The notes: generated by a model not told the origin, from the letters alone. DNA of 55,000 nucleotides from Cristatella mucedo (GCA_009760855.2 WPIO01000156.1:87501-142500), one strand, 5' to 3'. Counted from the first letter of the stretch, positions 23,871 through 36,957 are shown. Numbers and translations: made by a program.

Positions 23871-25115
23871 GAGTGATTTCAACATTCGCTTTGATAACTT
23901 ATCTGACGCCTTCAGTGCGGAATTTCGTGCACTGACTGACTCACAGTCTCTTGTGGCTCATGTGCATGGCCCTACTCCCATCAAGGGTCACATACTTGAC
24001 TAAATTTTCTCATACGACTGCACTTTCTCATCACCAATTACTACCGAGTCCTGCTACCTGAACATATGCAGAGCTCATTCAGTCTAAAATGTGCGCCCTC
24101 CTCCACCTCATCTAAAATCACTGTGATCGAAAAACCTCGAAACCTTTGACATCGATGCTGTCCGTGCGAGAATATCTGCTTCACCTCGGTTGCTCAATCC
24201 TCCTTCCGGCTTGCCATCATTGGTAGATTACTACAATACGACACTAGCTGGCATGTTCGATTAGTTTGCACCTCTGACTAAGCGCACTGTGCGCGCTCAC
24301 CCAGATGGCCTATGGTTTACCTCAGACATTAAACTAGCCAAGTCTACTAAGCGCAAGCTTGAAAAAGCATACAAAAGATCAGGACTGACTGTCCATCAAC
24401 AGGCATGCGAGGACTGCGGTAGGTCGCACCAATCGATTCTAGCAAACGCCAAGTCTAGCTTCTATTCCTATAAAAAACAAAACCTCGTTGAATCACTGAT
24501 ACAATCTAAAAATGCTACGGTCGACGATCAGCCATCTCCTTAAGTGCTCCTAGGCTAGCTCCATACCTAGCGATCCCTGTGATGATCTAGCCGATTGCTT
24601 TTTTAGCTTCTTTGTCAACAGGATAGACAAGATCAGGGAGTCCATCTTTTAGCTAGCGGCATTCCCCTTGGACTCCTGTCCATCAATCACATGCAGCGCT
24701 TCAATGTCTACATTCAAGCAGGTCACTTGCGACCATGTACTGAATTTCCTATCCCAATCAAAGAAGACAACTAGTCCTCTGGACCCTAACCCCACTGTCA
24801 TGATTCTGCGATGCATTGATCCGATGCTGCCACGCATAACTAACATCATTAATTTGTCATTTGCCTCAGGTCATGTCCCAGCAACTTTCAAAAAGGCCAT
24901 GGACGGGCCATTATTCAAGAAAGCAGCACTAGACCAAGAGAGATTGAGCAGCTTTCGTCCAGTCTCCCTTCTTCCGTTCCTATCGACGACACTGGAACGA
25001 GTCGTGGCAGACCAGCTGAACTCATATAATCAAACTTCAAACCTTGCTATTAACTTACAGTCTTTTCAGAGCGAATCGCTTCACAAAGTCATCATTGCAA
25101 CGGGTGAGACAGCTC

Positions 25116-26061
25116 AGAGCACGTAGCGGGTATAATTCAGCTGCAGACACGCGTCTGATGCTTGCAGAGCCATCGCGTTGTAGGGCATCTCAAGGGTTAT
25201 AGAAGCCCCAACAGTGCATCGTAGTTTGTCGAAGGTAGCACTGCAGAAATCAAGAACACTCATAGAACGCAAATGTCCTTTTCGCAAACGTTAGAGAATT
25301 ACGTTGTATAGTCACTGAGGATCGCATCGGCACGGTATCATCCATAGCGTACCACTAACTAATTCAAAGCACCAGCTACATGTGCCTAAACCCACTCTCC
25401 CGTTGGCTTTTTATACAGCAGCAGCAGAGGTATCAGCTGCGGCAGCAGCGTCTGTAGCAGCAGCAGTGGTGGTGGAATCAGCAGCAAGGAGCGAGGCTGC
25501 TTTGAACACATTCGAGGAAACCAGCAAAATATATTGCCATTCGTGCGCTCCCTGAAATGCTGGTGCTTCAATGGGACGTGCACGACCACTTTGATCAGTC
25601 ACTTGCTGCCTTGCAGCGACAGGTAGAGTTAGAGGAGATACGCTGGCTCAGTGGCCAGGTTATTGGCACTCGATGACGCTACGCAAAGTTACATGTTCAA
25701 TGACCAACAGTGACTTTCGAATCGCCACTGTTGACAGTGAATGTTGGCGGAATCCGCTTCACATCCAGTGTGCCTACAACTCACCGAGCAATCACAGCTT
25801 GACCTGCAGTGCAGCGCTAGATGACTCACTGTAACATATTTTTGGAGCCGCCGACCACTGCTGATTGACTTGATATCATGCTATCCTCGGCCTATTGAAG
25901 TTATCCAAGGCCACGTCTGCTATGGCTGATCAGAGTGTGTTCCCTATCAATAGCCAATGGCATTAAGATTTCTATGAATGATGGCTCGCTCGGCCACCTC
26001 TTTGTCGCCTAAACTTTAGCCATCTTACTACGGTCCATTTTCTGTAATCAACTACGCAATA
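25116..26061. other. Sequence inserted in the LINE, no gene
   Basis: Separates the two reverse transcriptase halves of the long LINE A copy and abuts the dispersed repeat at 26062. It has GCAGCA-rich patches near 25420-25490. No coding call. Confidence 0.4.
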
Positions 26062-27042
26062 GAAGCCAGCGGCTGCAGCACGAGGGTGGAACCCAGCCCG
26101 TCTTTGAGAGGAGCTAGTGATCAATGCAGCTCATAGGCCCCAGGTGGAGGTGGAAGAGGACACCGACGGTGGTCATGACAGTCAAGACGAGTGTAGGAGG
26201 TTAAGGACAAAGTGGGCGAGGAAAAAGCGGACGAGGACAAAGTCAACTATGACGAGGAAGGGGAGAAGGGTTGAATTAGGAGAGGGAAAGAGAAGGGCGG
26301 AGAGGATGAGAGAGATGAAATGAAGAGCGAGGAAGAATCACGTGTATCTCTCTCTAGTCGCCGATACTGAACTGCCTGTGCATCACGTGAGAGACCAGTT
26401 TCAGGGGCTAGTTCATGAATTTGACTTCCGTGTCCAAGTTAATACAAATGGAGAGTTCGTGGGCCTTTTAGCACATCCCGGATTCGGGCGAGGCGATGTG
26501 AGCGGGAAAGAGAGTGAGCCGTGATGGCACACTGGGAAAGGCAGTTGCTTTCACGACCTCGGTCCCGAGGTCGTGGGTTCGATTCCTGTGGTGGGCTATT
26601 CTTTATCGCCACTGCAAGCGGTGGTGATAGCCGTAAAGGCTCTTCTGTCGCTATACAAAAAGAGGCTGTTTAATCAGCTAGGATTAACGATGAGCGAGCC
26701 GGAAGTATGACCGAAAGTCGAGCACACTGGTACTGTGGAGCCTTTGTCTTGGTGACTAGGAGCGACTCACAGCTCGAGCTCGCAGAGCTGTGCAATGAAT
26801 GAACTGGGCTTGGTGCCCTATAGAACATGAAGTTCAACCTTTTGGTTAATTTAAATAAACTTGTATCCTCCACACTGTCGGCTGACCTTCAGCTTTTCGG
26901 CTGACAAAGTTTCTGAAACTTGCCGTCACGTGATTGGGAATTCAGGCTAATAAGGGCAGTTACAAGGAGGTTGATCAGAATGGCTACCTGCTCCTGAGGA
27001 GGTCCATGACAGGGCAAGTATGGGCCTGCCTACCTCTTGATG
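26062..27042 (+). repeat. Unclassified dispersed repeat, copy 2 (with nested SINE 2)
   Basis: Second copy of 6876-7937. It lacks the LINE B insertion, but has a SINE family 2 element at about 26518-26687 where copy 1 reads straight through (GAGTGACGATGAGCGG). The whole unit sits inside a LINE A reverse transcriptase. Confidence 0.7.
26518..26687 (+). mobile_element. tRNA-derived SINE family 2
   Basis: tRNA-like head with an A box (TGGCACACTGGGAAAGGCAG) and B box (GGTCGTGGGTTCGATTCC), then a body with GATAGCCGTAAAGGCTCTTC. A second copy lies at 36032-36221 in reverse. It differs from SINE family 1 in head and tail. Confidence 0.8.
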
Positions 27043-28564
27043 GGTAATTGGCTCGCTCGTGCTCATCATAAAAATACTACTGAGGAATGCAGATTTAGGC
27101 AGAGATTCTCTGCTTGTTTTTCTCGATCTTTCGGCAGCTTTTAATACTATCGATCACCAAGTCTTTCCGGAGCGCCTCTAATCTCGCGTGGGCATTACTG
27201 GCACTGCATTGCAAAGGTTCAAGTCCTACCTCAGATGGAGACTCGGGAGTACTGACGTGAATACACAAATATCATCAGAGGAAGCTTTGAAATATAGAGT
27301 ACCTTAGGGATCTGTACTTAATACCATTCTTTTCACAGTTCATACTCTCCCTCTTGCCGATGTGATTGCCAAGCACAATCTAGGCTTTCACTTCTATGCG
27401 GATAACACTCAGTTGTACTTGGTGTTGATCCTTCCCAGCCCTGCAGCTCGCTGAATTCCGTCAACTCCCTTGCTGCATGTATTGATGACATCCGCACATG
27501 GATGGCAGCAAACTTTCTTAAATTAAATAATGATTAAACAAACTTACTAATTATAAGCAAACCAATCGTGATTCGGAAATTGGAAAGGCTAACGCTCAAA
27601 ATCGACTCTGCCAGCAAATATCCTGCTGAATCTGCAGAAAATTGAAGTGTCAGGTTCCAAAATGACGTTTCATTAAACGTCCACATCAACTCCACAGTCA
27701 AGGCTGCCTACTTTCAGCTGCATAACATTACTCAAATTGGGGCTTATTTAGACAGGGATATCACATCTAAATTGGTCCATGCATTTGTGACATCCCGTCA
27801 TGACTTCTGTAATTCGCTGCTTGCTGGTCTACCTGCCTGTGCAATCAGGTGCTTACAGCTGGTGCAAAACTCTAAAGCTAGGCTTGTCTGTCTTGAGCAT
27901 ATCAGCTGCCACATCACACCGCTTCTCGCCGACCTGCACTGGCTACCAGTCAAGTAACGCATCGACTTTAAGGTTCTGTCACACACTTTCAGGTCTCTTC
28001 ATTCTTTGGCCCCAGCCTACCCATCAGATATACTTCCCGATCAAGCTAAGCATCGTACCACCCGGTTTCGGAATCTAACTTTTTAACCATACCTTGTACA
28101 AACCTCAAATCTTTGGAGAACGTGCCTTTGGTTCATATGCTTACAAAGCAGTGAACTCACTCTTGACTTGCGTCCCGACATCTCCTAACTTGTCAACATT
28201 AAAAAGAAAATTAAAATGTATCTATGTATGAAATCATTTAGTGGGTCCATGTGATCGGTTCTTTATGTGCTTACGTGTTCTTATACTATGCATGCTGCCT
28301 CTAACCAAACTTGCATGCTGACCCTGTGCATGTCACCCCTAATCATGTTATTCTTGTTGTTTATTGATCATGCTACCACTAACCATTAGATCGTGCTTCG
28401 CAGGCAGGCATGCGAGTCAGTGCAAGCTGACTATCGCCGAATGCGCTTACTTATAAGTCCTGCACGACCAGCTGGAGCAGCGGGTTATTGGGTAATGCAC
28501 AGTCTAACGATTGGTCTGCCCGGTCGATAGGTAGTGCTTACTCACCCGCCCCTAGCTCACTGGG

Positions 28565-29010
28565 CTCAGGTGAGCCGCTATTGTTCGCAAAGGGCGTTGG
28601 CTGCTTCGTTTGACTATTTGCAAGCACTGTCACCTTTCAGCCCGTTCTCTGCAATTGTTCGTGGCATTGTGAAACCCGACCGTTGTTAGCAATGCTGGGA
28701 AGGCTGGCTAGCAACGCCTCTCAACAGTGCCGCTCAGCCAGCAGGCAGTACCTAGTGCTGACTAGTGTGGCGATGCCCAACGCTGATTGCAGGCTTGAGG
28801 AGCCAGTGGCCATCGCGTTCGTTCGTTTCTGCAGAGTAGATCTTTGGCACCGCGAGATTCTTTCAGCGTATAATCAATATTTGTGCTGCACTTCTGACGA
28901 AAGCGCCGTTCGAACTTATGATACTGAGATTAATCTAGAAGAAACCGTCGCCTAGGGGGCTTCATAACTAGGCCGTCGTTCTAATTGGCTGTTTTTTAAG
29001 TATGGGAGTC
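28565..29010 (+). repeat. Dispersed repeat matching 35115-35578
   Basis: Shares GCTATTGTT.GCGAAGGGCGT and a later block with CGATGCCC.ACGCTGAT with the segment at 35115-35578. An open frame at 28683-28955 is partly matched, but indels break it between the copies, so it is not called as a gene. Confidence 0.6.
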
Positions 29011-29059
29011 ATTGTCACTTCACTAAAATAAAAGGACTTCAGTTCCGGACACAATATGG

Positions 29060-30655
29060 ATCTAATGCACATAGAGCTGTTTTCTCTCAATCTTCTAATT
29101 CGTTTCTGTTCCAGTCTTAAGCCATGTGGTGGCTTCTGCCCACAGTTCGAATCACCGTCTATTCAGCTTTGATATCTCGTCTATACTTGTGTCAGTGACT
29201 ACTTGCGAGAGTCATCCTGTCACTGAAGGAAGACTCGTACAGCCGATGTAAAAATGCAGCTTGCCTGTTGTGAAACTTTCAGCTGCCTATATTCCCCCGG
29301 TTCTCTCCGATCTGTTCTGGCTTCCCGTCAAGTAGCATGTTCATCTCAGATTCTGTCACTCAGTTGTAGGTCTCTCCATTCTCTTGCTTTTGACTACGAT
29401 CGGTCTGGCAGACGAAGCACTGGCGTGGTTTAAATCGTACTTGTCTGATCGTGTTCAATCCGTGACGTGTGGGGTCAGGTCTCACGCACGAGACGGATCA
29501 CCTGTGGAGTCTCTCAAGAGTCTGTACTCAGTCCCTTGCTGTTCTCCATTTATACGCAACCTCTGTTAAAGGTGATTAAGACCCATGGGATAGAATATAA
29601 CTTTTATGTTGACAATACTCAGCTGTAGCTGTCATTCAAGCCCTCGGAATCTGCTGCAGCAACCGATAAACTTAATACTTGCCTTGCCGACATTCGATCC
29701 CCGATGTCGGAAAACTTCTTGAAATTAAATGACGATAAAACCGAAATGCTGCTCATAGGACACCCTAAACTTTGGCTGGATTACAAGGCGTTTCTCCCTT
29801 CTCATAGGCACTGCTGTTTTGCGACTATCACGCGTGCTCGAAATTTAGGTGTCGTTTTCGACAGCTGCCTCAGTTTAAATCTTTATTCAGAAGACTGCTT
29901 GTACAGCTAGCCATCACGTCCGATCCCTATCCAAGATTAGGAGCTGTCTTCCATAGTGGCTTGTAAAACATTTAACTAGCTCCTTAGTTCTATCTCGGCT
30001 TGATTATTGTAATTCCTTTTTGGCTGGGCTACCAAAGAAAGCAACTAGGCCACTGCAGTTGACTATGAATATGGCTGCAAGACTAGTCTTCAAGTTTTAG
30101 AGGTTTGAACACGTGTCTCCTTTGCTAAGAGAGCTAGGATGGATGCCGGTTGAGCAACGGACACAGAGCAAAGTTCTTACACCGACGCACAAGGCCCGCC
30201 ACGGCTTGGCTCCTTCGTACCTAGCTGAACTGCTGCACCAGTTTCAGCCTGTTCGCGCCCTCATGTCCTGTGTGGACAATAAATTAGCTGTTCCATTCTT
30301 CCACTTAAAGACCGTTGGCGACAGAAGCTTTGGCTCTGCAGGTCCTAGGCTGTGGAACTCGCTTCCACAACTCTTACACAACGACAACTACTCTCCTGCT
30401 GCCGACAATGGCTCATCTTTTTCAGCGGTCCTGAGCTGCTACTTCCATACTACTCACTACCTCAACTGCTCTCCTGACTCTGCTATGCTTACCACTTTCT
30501 CTTTGTTGCTTGAGACGAAGTCTGTTGGCTACCAAATGCTTGCCGAAAGCCGCTTAGGCTGTGAGTGCGCTATACAAAACTCTTCTGCGTAACACCCACA
30601 TAGTCTTTATGACTCTGTGGAGTTACAGGCAGAGATACATTACATTACGTTACCT
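29060..30655 (+). mobile_element. LINE family B (L2/CR1-like), longest copy
   Basis: Reverse transcriptase pieces are LADEALAWFKSYLSDRVQSV (about 29400), a degenerate YVDN box (about 29600) and SENFLKLNDDKTEMLLIG (29704). They are followed by the C-terminal domain (30113-30592, with ELGWMPVEQR and GDRSFGSAGPRLWNSLP) and a short-repeat ATTAC tail at about 30645. Frames are broken. A patch near 29240-29390 resembles a piece of family A and may be a nested fragment. Confidence 0.8.
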
Positions 30656-30784
30656 ATTAGAAGTGCTGCCTTCTCGGGTGTACCATCGTAATTGCTGATT
30701 CAGCTGCCTAATTATTTAGCGGCAGAAGAACCTTAACGGCTATTAGTTGGTAGTAAAGGTTCGCCAATTACCGGATTCGAGAAC

Positions 30785-31075
30785 TTAAAAAGAACTTAGA
30801 AACACGCCTATTTAGGACAGCATTTAGTGGGTCCCTGTGATTCGTCATTCATGTGCTTATGCATGCTGACACTTTGCATGCTGCCACTAACCACACTTGC
30901 AGGCTGACTCTATGCATGTCACCCCTAACCATGTTGTTCAAGTTGTTTATCAAGCATGATATTGCTCACCATTCAATTGCGTTTCCCTTTGCAGCAAATT
31001 TAAAGCCCCTAGAAAGAGATTGAGTTCTCTGAGGGTGCTTTATCAAGTGCATCATTATTATTACTATTATTAATA
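30785..31075 (+). mobile_element. LINE family A 3' end
   Basis: Contains the last C-terminal residues (LKTRLFRTAFSG-like frame), the 3' UTR, the hairpin with GATTGAGTTCTCTGAGGGTGC and an ATT tail. Confidence 0.8.
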
Positions 31076-31958
31076 GTCTTCTTCTGACTCATGTCGTTTA
31101 GCTGTGACTCAAAGCAACAAAATCCTGCGTTAAGCATGCTTTCAGCTTCAATACTCTCAAAGCTTGTACATCACTGCCGTCTGATAACTCGACATATCAT
31201 GAATTTATGACATTTAAAATCCGCCCATCCGCACAGCATTTATTCCGCTGATGTGAGCTTCTTGTGTATGCGTTTTTACTAGCATACTTTACCACTTTTC
31301 AATTGATGTGCTTTGTTTTCGGCTTGTGCAAAGTGGATATAAGAGATAGTGCTCTTCATTTGCTAGACGGATGTTTCATACAAAATATTACTACTATTAC
31401 TACCTTTCGCCCATCAAAAATCTCTGAAAATTTCTGCTCCCAGTACACTGCAGACCTGAGTGTTCACTGACCTAGTGGTAAGGCCAGACTAGCTAATCAG
31501 CCTGACCTACTGTTGAGACATGAACGGGCAGTACCACGACCTGGGTCAGGAATTACTCTGTCGAATCTTACCTCCAGTCTCTTTTTGTTTTTGACGTTGT
31601 CCTTGGTAACGGTTGGCCGAGCTTTGACAGCGCACAGCTCCTGCTACGGCTTCTTCTTCCGGCTCTCTTGCTGTAGAGTTTGCTGTATAGGAACAACACT
31701 TCAGTTGAGTTTGGCCAATCTACTATAATAATTATTATACACTATAATCTACTTATACTGAATATACTAGATATGCTTAATTACTACTTATAATAAGTAG
31801 TGATTAATAATAATTAGTAGTAGTAGTAGTAGTAGTACTTATGATATATATATATATATATATGTATATGTATATACTTATTTACTAGTACACACTATTG
31901 TACTAGTGCAGCGCCGATTGGCTGTACTTGTGCAGCGCTGATAGGCTGTACTTGTGCC
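31076..31958. other. AT-rich unique sequence and microsatellites
   Basis: Holds (AGT)n near 31817-31838 and (AT)n near 31846-31862. No supported gene. Confidence 0.5.
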
Positions 31959-32105
31959 GAGCTGGTTTGGTCTGGCGGTTAAGGTGCTCGCCCCGACCAA
32001 GGTCGACTGAGGTCGTGGGCTCGAGCCCCGAGGCATATGTGAAGCGCCTGAATAAAGAATAAGTTCTCTTGGGGCGCTATATAAATGAATTGTATTTTTT
32101 TATTT
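31959..32105 (+). mobile_element. tRNA-derived SINE family 1, best copy
   Basis: A box (TGGTCTGGCGGTTAAGGTG), B box (GGTCGTGGGCTCGAGCC), then GCGCCTGAATAAAGAATAAG and TTCTCTTGGGGCGCT, the LINE A-like hairpin, and an AT/T-rich end. Confidence 0.85.
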
Positions 32106-32698
32106 TTTTGTTGTGCAATGCTGATTGGCTTTACTTGTGCATCGCTGATTGGCTGTACTTGCATGCTTGCTTTTCTCATTCGCTTCGCGGCGAGCGAGCA
32201 CGCGAGTTATGCTGCCTCTGCATCCTTTGTTGTTCCCGACTCGTTGCTGTGGATACTCACCGGCCGACAGTGGCTGGCTGCTGCAACCGCAAATTGCATA
32301 TGGAAACTAGCTTGCACAAGTGACAAAATTACAGGAAACTGTAACTTTGTAAAGGAAGACGGACCGGAGCGGCCGATGACCCCTAGCTGGTGAGCCTACC
32401 TCACTGACTGCCAAGCGTTGAAAATGGAGTCAAATGTGCATTTACGAAAAATGAACTAAAAAATCGCAGGCAGATTCCATATATACGAATGTCCATCGCT
32501 TACCAAAGGCAAGCGAAGCACGACTTCCGGTCGGTCATTCTGCTCGCTCTGACAGCTTTATAATGAACCAACTCACGTGGTCAAGGCGGCGGAAGCGCCA
32601 GTCTTCACTTCGGGCGACGTCAAAAGAAGAGCGACAGCTGCCGGAGCAGTTAATGCGGCAGCCAGCTCACTTTTGGCAATGGGCACTGTGTCCATAGC
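32106..32698. other. No feature recognised
   Basis: Sequence with short open frames on the plus strand (32069-32393, 32577-32792) but no domain or conserved copy. Confidence 0.4.
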
Positions 32699-33925
32699 AA
32701 CAATAATAATGCACTTGATAAAACACCCTCAGAGAACTTGGTCTCTCTCTAGGCGCTTTACATTTTCTGCAAAGGGAAATGCAATTGAATGATGAGTAAT
32801 ATCATGCTTGATAAAAAACAAAATGAATAACACGGTTAGGGGTGACATGCACAGGGTCAGCATGCAAGTGTGCTTAGTGGCAGCATGCAACATTGTCAGC
32901 ATGCATAAGCACATAAAGGACGAATCACAGGGATCCGCTAAATGCTGTCCTAAATAGGTGTGTTTTAAAGTTCTTTTTAAATGTGGTCAAGTCAGGGGAT
33001 GCTCTGACGCAAGTCGGGAGGGAGTTCCAGGCTTTGGGAGCATATCAACTAAATGCACGGTCTCCAAAGGATTTAAGGTTTGTACGAGCTATTTGTAGAC
33101 TGTTGGATTCCGAAAAGCGGGTGGTACGATGCTTGGCTAGATGGGGGAGTATATCGGAGAGATAATCTGGAGCCATAGAATGAAGGGACCTAAAAGTGAG
33201 CGACAAAACCTTGAAGTCAATCCGTTGCTTGACTGGGAGTCAGTGCAGGTCGGCGAGAAGTGGAGTAATGTGGCAACTGCGACGCTCATGACAGACAAGC
33301 ATAGCTGCAGAGTTTTGCACCAGCTGCAATCGCCTGATCGCACATGCTGGTAGGCCAGTAAGCAGTGAGTTGCAGAAGTCGAGACGGGATGCCACGAATG
33401 CATAGACCAACTTAGACGTGGTATCCTTATCTAAACAAGTCCAAATTTTAGCAATGTTGTGAAGCTGAAAATAGGCAGATTTGACTGTGGAGCTGATATG
33501 GTCGTCTAACGAGAGGTCGCTTCGGAATATGACACCTAGATTTCGAGCTGATTCATTGGAGACATTCTGGCAGAGCCAATTTTGAGCGTCAGCCTTTCCA
33601 ATCTCTGAATCACACTGGGTTTGCCCATAACTAGTAAGTTAGTTTTATCGTCATTTAGTTTTAGAAAATTTGCTGCCATCCATGTGCGGATGTCATCAAT
33701 ACATGCAGCAAGCGAGTTGAGAGAATTTGAGGTGCTCGAAGGCTGGGAGGGATTAAAGCTAAGGTACAACTGAGCGTCATCTGCATAGAAGTGAAAGCTT
33801 AAATTGTGCTTGGCAATCACATCAATAAGAGGGAGAGTATAAACCACGAAAAGAACCGGACCTAGCACGGAGCCCTGAGGTACCCCATATTTCAGAGGTA
33901 CCTCAGATGATCTTTGTTAATTCAC
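32699..33925 (-). mobile_element. LINE family A with intact YADD region
   Basis: The 3' tail is at left, then the UTR, the C-terminal domain (about 33140-33400) and a 110-residue open reverse transcriptase piece (33868-33536). That piece carries FHFYADDAQLYL (catalytic YADD) and MAANFLKLNDDKTNLL. 5'-truncated just upstream of the LGPVLF motif. Confidence 0.85.
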
Positions 33926-34260
33926 GTCAATACTCTGGAGCCACAGCACTAATTTAGTTTATTAGCGGTTACTTATAAAATAACTGAAGACCATGACTTT
34001 CACTATTAAGTCTGTTAAATTTTGTATTTTTGCTAAAGTTGCTTTTATTATTTGAATAATTTTTCTGTTTCTTATTATTAAAAGTACGCCCATAAGAAAT
34101 TGTGCTGCTCTAAATAGTCAAGTCCGCAACTTTTCACGCCCAGCTGCCCACGCCCAGCTGTTCACTTCGTATTCTCCGAGCCGAGTCCGCACCAAATTTT
34201 AACTGCCGAATTTTCGACGCTGAATTTTCCGCGCCAAATTAGCCGTGCAGAGTTGCCCTG
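33926..34260. other. No feature recognised
   Basis: AT-rich then GC-richer unique sequence; nothing called. Confidence 0.4.
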
Positions 34261-34261
34261 C

Positions 34262-34450
34262 GGTGAGTCGTCCTAGAACCTACGATCGAATGGTTAGTAG
34301 TAGCATGCTCAATTTCAGAAAAAAAAAGCATGGCTAGCAGTGACGTGAGCCGGGTGAATGTGGAACTCGGTTAGTGGCAGTGTGCGCAGTGTCAGCGCTC
34401 ATAAGCACGCAAAGGACGAATCGCATTGACCCCCTAAATGCTGCGATAGC
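34262..34450 (-). mobile_element. LINE family A 3' UTR fragment, diverged
   Basis: GATCGAATGGTTAGTAGTAG, then a CATAAGCACGCAAAGGACGA block, as in the other LINE A 3' UTRs in reverse. No tail hairpin preserved. Confidence 0.55.
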
Positions 34451-34619
34451 TACATTTGTCTCTAGCTTTCTTTTTCTTTAAATTTTATTTTATTTATTTA
34501 TTATTTAATTATTATTTTATTAAATTTAAATGTAGTCAAGAAAGGCTGAGCCTAGTCGCGCTTTAGGCCATCTCACTGCTCGATATTTCGCATTCTGCAC
34601 CTTCCTCTGTGGCTTCCTC

Positions 34620-35578
34620 TGATAGTCTTCTCTGCGCTGCAGATGCAGGACTCGCTATATTAAGGTACGAGTGCTCTTCCTCAACGCCTCACTCCGCCGG
34701 TAGCGACGGCGAACCTGCGCGCGTAGAGTCTGCTTCTGCAAGTCACTAGCCTCGGGGCGGGGCGTGTGTCCTGTATTCGTCGCAGGTTGGCTGAGTCTAG
34801 CCCTCATAGGAGAGCTCTGTTTGTGGCTTAGTTCTGTCCGGACACGCGGGAATCGCTGCAGCCCGTTTACAAGAAAAGAAAAATGGGGCGCGGAAGTCGC
34901 AAATCGCTCTTCGCTCCCGCGGCGGATTAGCGCAGGCGCGGGAGTTGGTAGGAGCTGACTAGCGACGGACGGACGGACGGACGCGCCTACGCTGCTGGCG
35001 ACCCGTGATTCGTTGAAGTGTTTGCGGGCCGTTGCGAAATGCGCAGCCGCACGGGCGCTCTTCCCGGTTCCCAGACGGCGACTCGCTCGTCCGCCCGCCA
35101 GCGTCGCTCCTGACCGGGCCGAGCGGCACTGCTATTGTTAGCGAAGGGCGTGGGCCGCTTCGGTTGACCGTGCGCAAACAGAGAGCCAACTTCCTTTTCT
35201 TTTCTCTGCAAATTTGTCCGCGGGGCTGCGATCGATCACGAGCCAGAAATCGCGCAAAGACGGGGTCACAAGCGCCTGCCAAACGTACCACCCATCCTGC
35301 AGAGCAGCGGCACCTGGTGGCGACTCGTCGAGCAGCGATGCCCGACGCTGATCGCAGGCCAGGAGGCAGACCAGTGGCGATCGCGTCTCTACATAGCGCA
35401 GCTTTTTTGCACCGCGATCTTCATTCAGCGAACTACGAATCGTTCTGCTGCACTGCCGACAAAAGTGACATCAGAACTTATTCTAGCGGGATTCGTTCTC
35501 GAGGAAACTCCATCGAATACGTTTCATTGCTAGGGCCGTCATTTTAGGCCGTTTTTAAGTACGGGTGTCGTGTCACTT
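34620..35578 (+). repeat. Dispersed GC-rich repeat, longest copy
   Basis: Its first third matches 23540-23870 and its last half matches 28565-29010. Contains (GGAC)n at about 34968-34982. It could be a LINE leader; open frames in it are not conserved. Confidence 0.55.
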
Positions 35579-35937
35579 TGTTTAAGCCTGTAATGCGGAC
35601 TACGCGTTGAAGAGGAGAATTAAGACGAGCTTTCGCACATTACAGCCGCATTGAGGATAAGCCGGACGCCGGTCAGACACTGGATGCATGCATGCTGAAC
35701 TGCTGCCGTTGCGTCGGAGGCGGCAGCTGCTCTAGCGACGCGATGGCTGCGACGCAGAGCCACCGTAGTGGATCGGAAGTACGGGCCGACTTAGAAGACA
35801 ATAATCGCGACTGTTGGTTGGCATACAAAAGGGGTGAATGGGGCGAATGGGTTCTGGTGACTCTGGGTCGCCGCCGTCACGCCGCGGGCGAATGGGCGAT
35901 AGCGACTCATCGTTGCTGCCGTGACGGCCTCTGAAAT
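35579..35937. other. No feature recognised
   Basis: Short unique segment before a LINE A copy. Confidence 0.35.
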
Positions 35938-36957
35938 ATGTGGTACCCCAGGGAGCTGTGCTTGGTCCTGTTCTTTTCATGGTTTGTGCTCTCCCTCTTG
36001 CCGACGTGATTGCCAGGCACAATCTAGGCTTTAATAATAATAATAATAATAATCCTAGCTTATTTAACAGCCTCTCTTTGTATTGCGACAGAAGAGCCTT
36101 TACGGCTATCACCACCGCCTGCAGCAGCGATAAAGGATCGTCCACCGTAGGATTTGAAGCCACAACCTCGGGACCGAGGTCGTGAAAGCAACCGTCTTAC
36201 CTAGTGTGCCATCACGGCTCACCATTCACCTCTATGCAGGTGACACTCAGTTATACCTCTGCTTTGATCCCTCTCAGCCCTCCAGGACATCAAATTCTCT
36301 CAACTCTCTTGCTGCATGTATTGATGACATCGACATATCGATGGCAGTAAACTTTCCTTAATTAAGTGATGATAAAACCAGCCGACTAGCTGTAGGCAAA
36401 CCAAGTCTGATTCGGGAATTGGAAAATGACGCTAGAGCTCAGAATTGGCTCTGCCAGCGTACCTCTAGTTGAATATGCACGAAATCTAGGTGTCCTATTT
36501 CAAATTGATATTTCATTAGACGGCCATATCGGCTCCACTGTCGAGTCCGCCTGCTTTCAGCTATGTAACATGCCGAAATTCGGGCTTCCTTATACAGGGA
36601 TTCTACATCTAAATTGCTACTTGAATTCGTGACACCCTGCTTCGACTTCTGTAGCTCACTTATTGCAGGTCTACTGGCCTGTGCAATCAGGTGCTTACAG
36701 TTGGTGCATAATTCTGCAGCCAGACTTGCCTATCACACCACTTCTCGCTGACGCACTGGTTCCTAGCGAAGCAGCGCATCTACTTCACGGCTCTGTCACT
36801 CACTTTTAGGTCCATTCATTCATGGGAACCTGGGATCCTTTAGAGACCTTGCCTTCAGTTCATATGCTACCAAAGCCTGAGACTCACTTTCAGCTGGCAT
36901 CAGGGCATCATCCCCTGAGTAATCGACATTAAAAAGAAACTAAAAATGTATCTATTT
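35938..36957 (+). mobile_element. LINE family A, 5'-truncated, with nested SINE 2
   Basis: Starts inside reverse transcriptase at the GAVLGPVLF motif, is interrupted by SINE 2 at 36032-36221, then continues with an altered YAGD box and the C-terminal domain. Broken frames. Confidence 0.8.
36032..36221 (-). mobile_element. tRNA-derived SINE family 2
   Basis: Reverse copy of the SINE at 26518. It has an AAT run at its 3' end (left) and the tRNA-like head at right ending in GTGCCATCACGGC. Confidence 0.8.

Larger units (their letters stand above)
23870..28390 (+). mobile_element. LINE family A (L2/CR1-like), longest copy, interrupted
   Basis: In order: end of the AP-endonuclease domain (DFNIRFDNLSDAFSAEF then GHILD, 23870-24003), a linker (24240-24540), the reverse transcriptase start (24668-25115, with RPVSLLPFLSTTLERVVADQ), an insertion of about 1.9 kb, RT resuming at about 27055 (LDLSAAFNTIDHQ, then [12 protein letters not shown], the YADD box with a changed last residue), and the C-terminal domain (27772-28080) and 3' UTR. 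Several stops and frameshifts; inactive. Confidence 0.85.

Noticed and set aside
28683-28955. 90-residue frame with a partial match near 35310-35520
   Set aside because: The match is at DNA-repeat level with frame-breaking indels.
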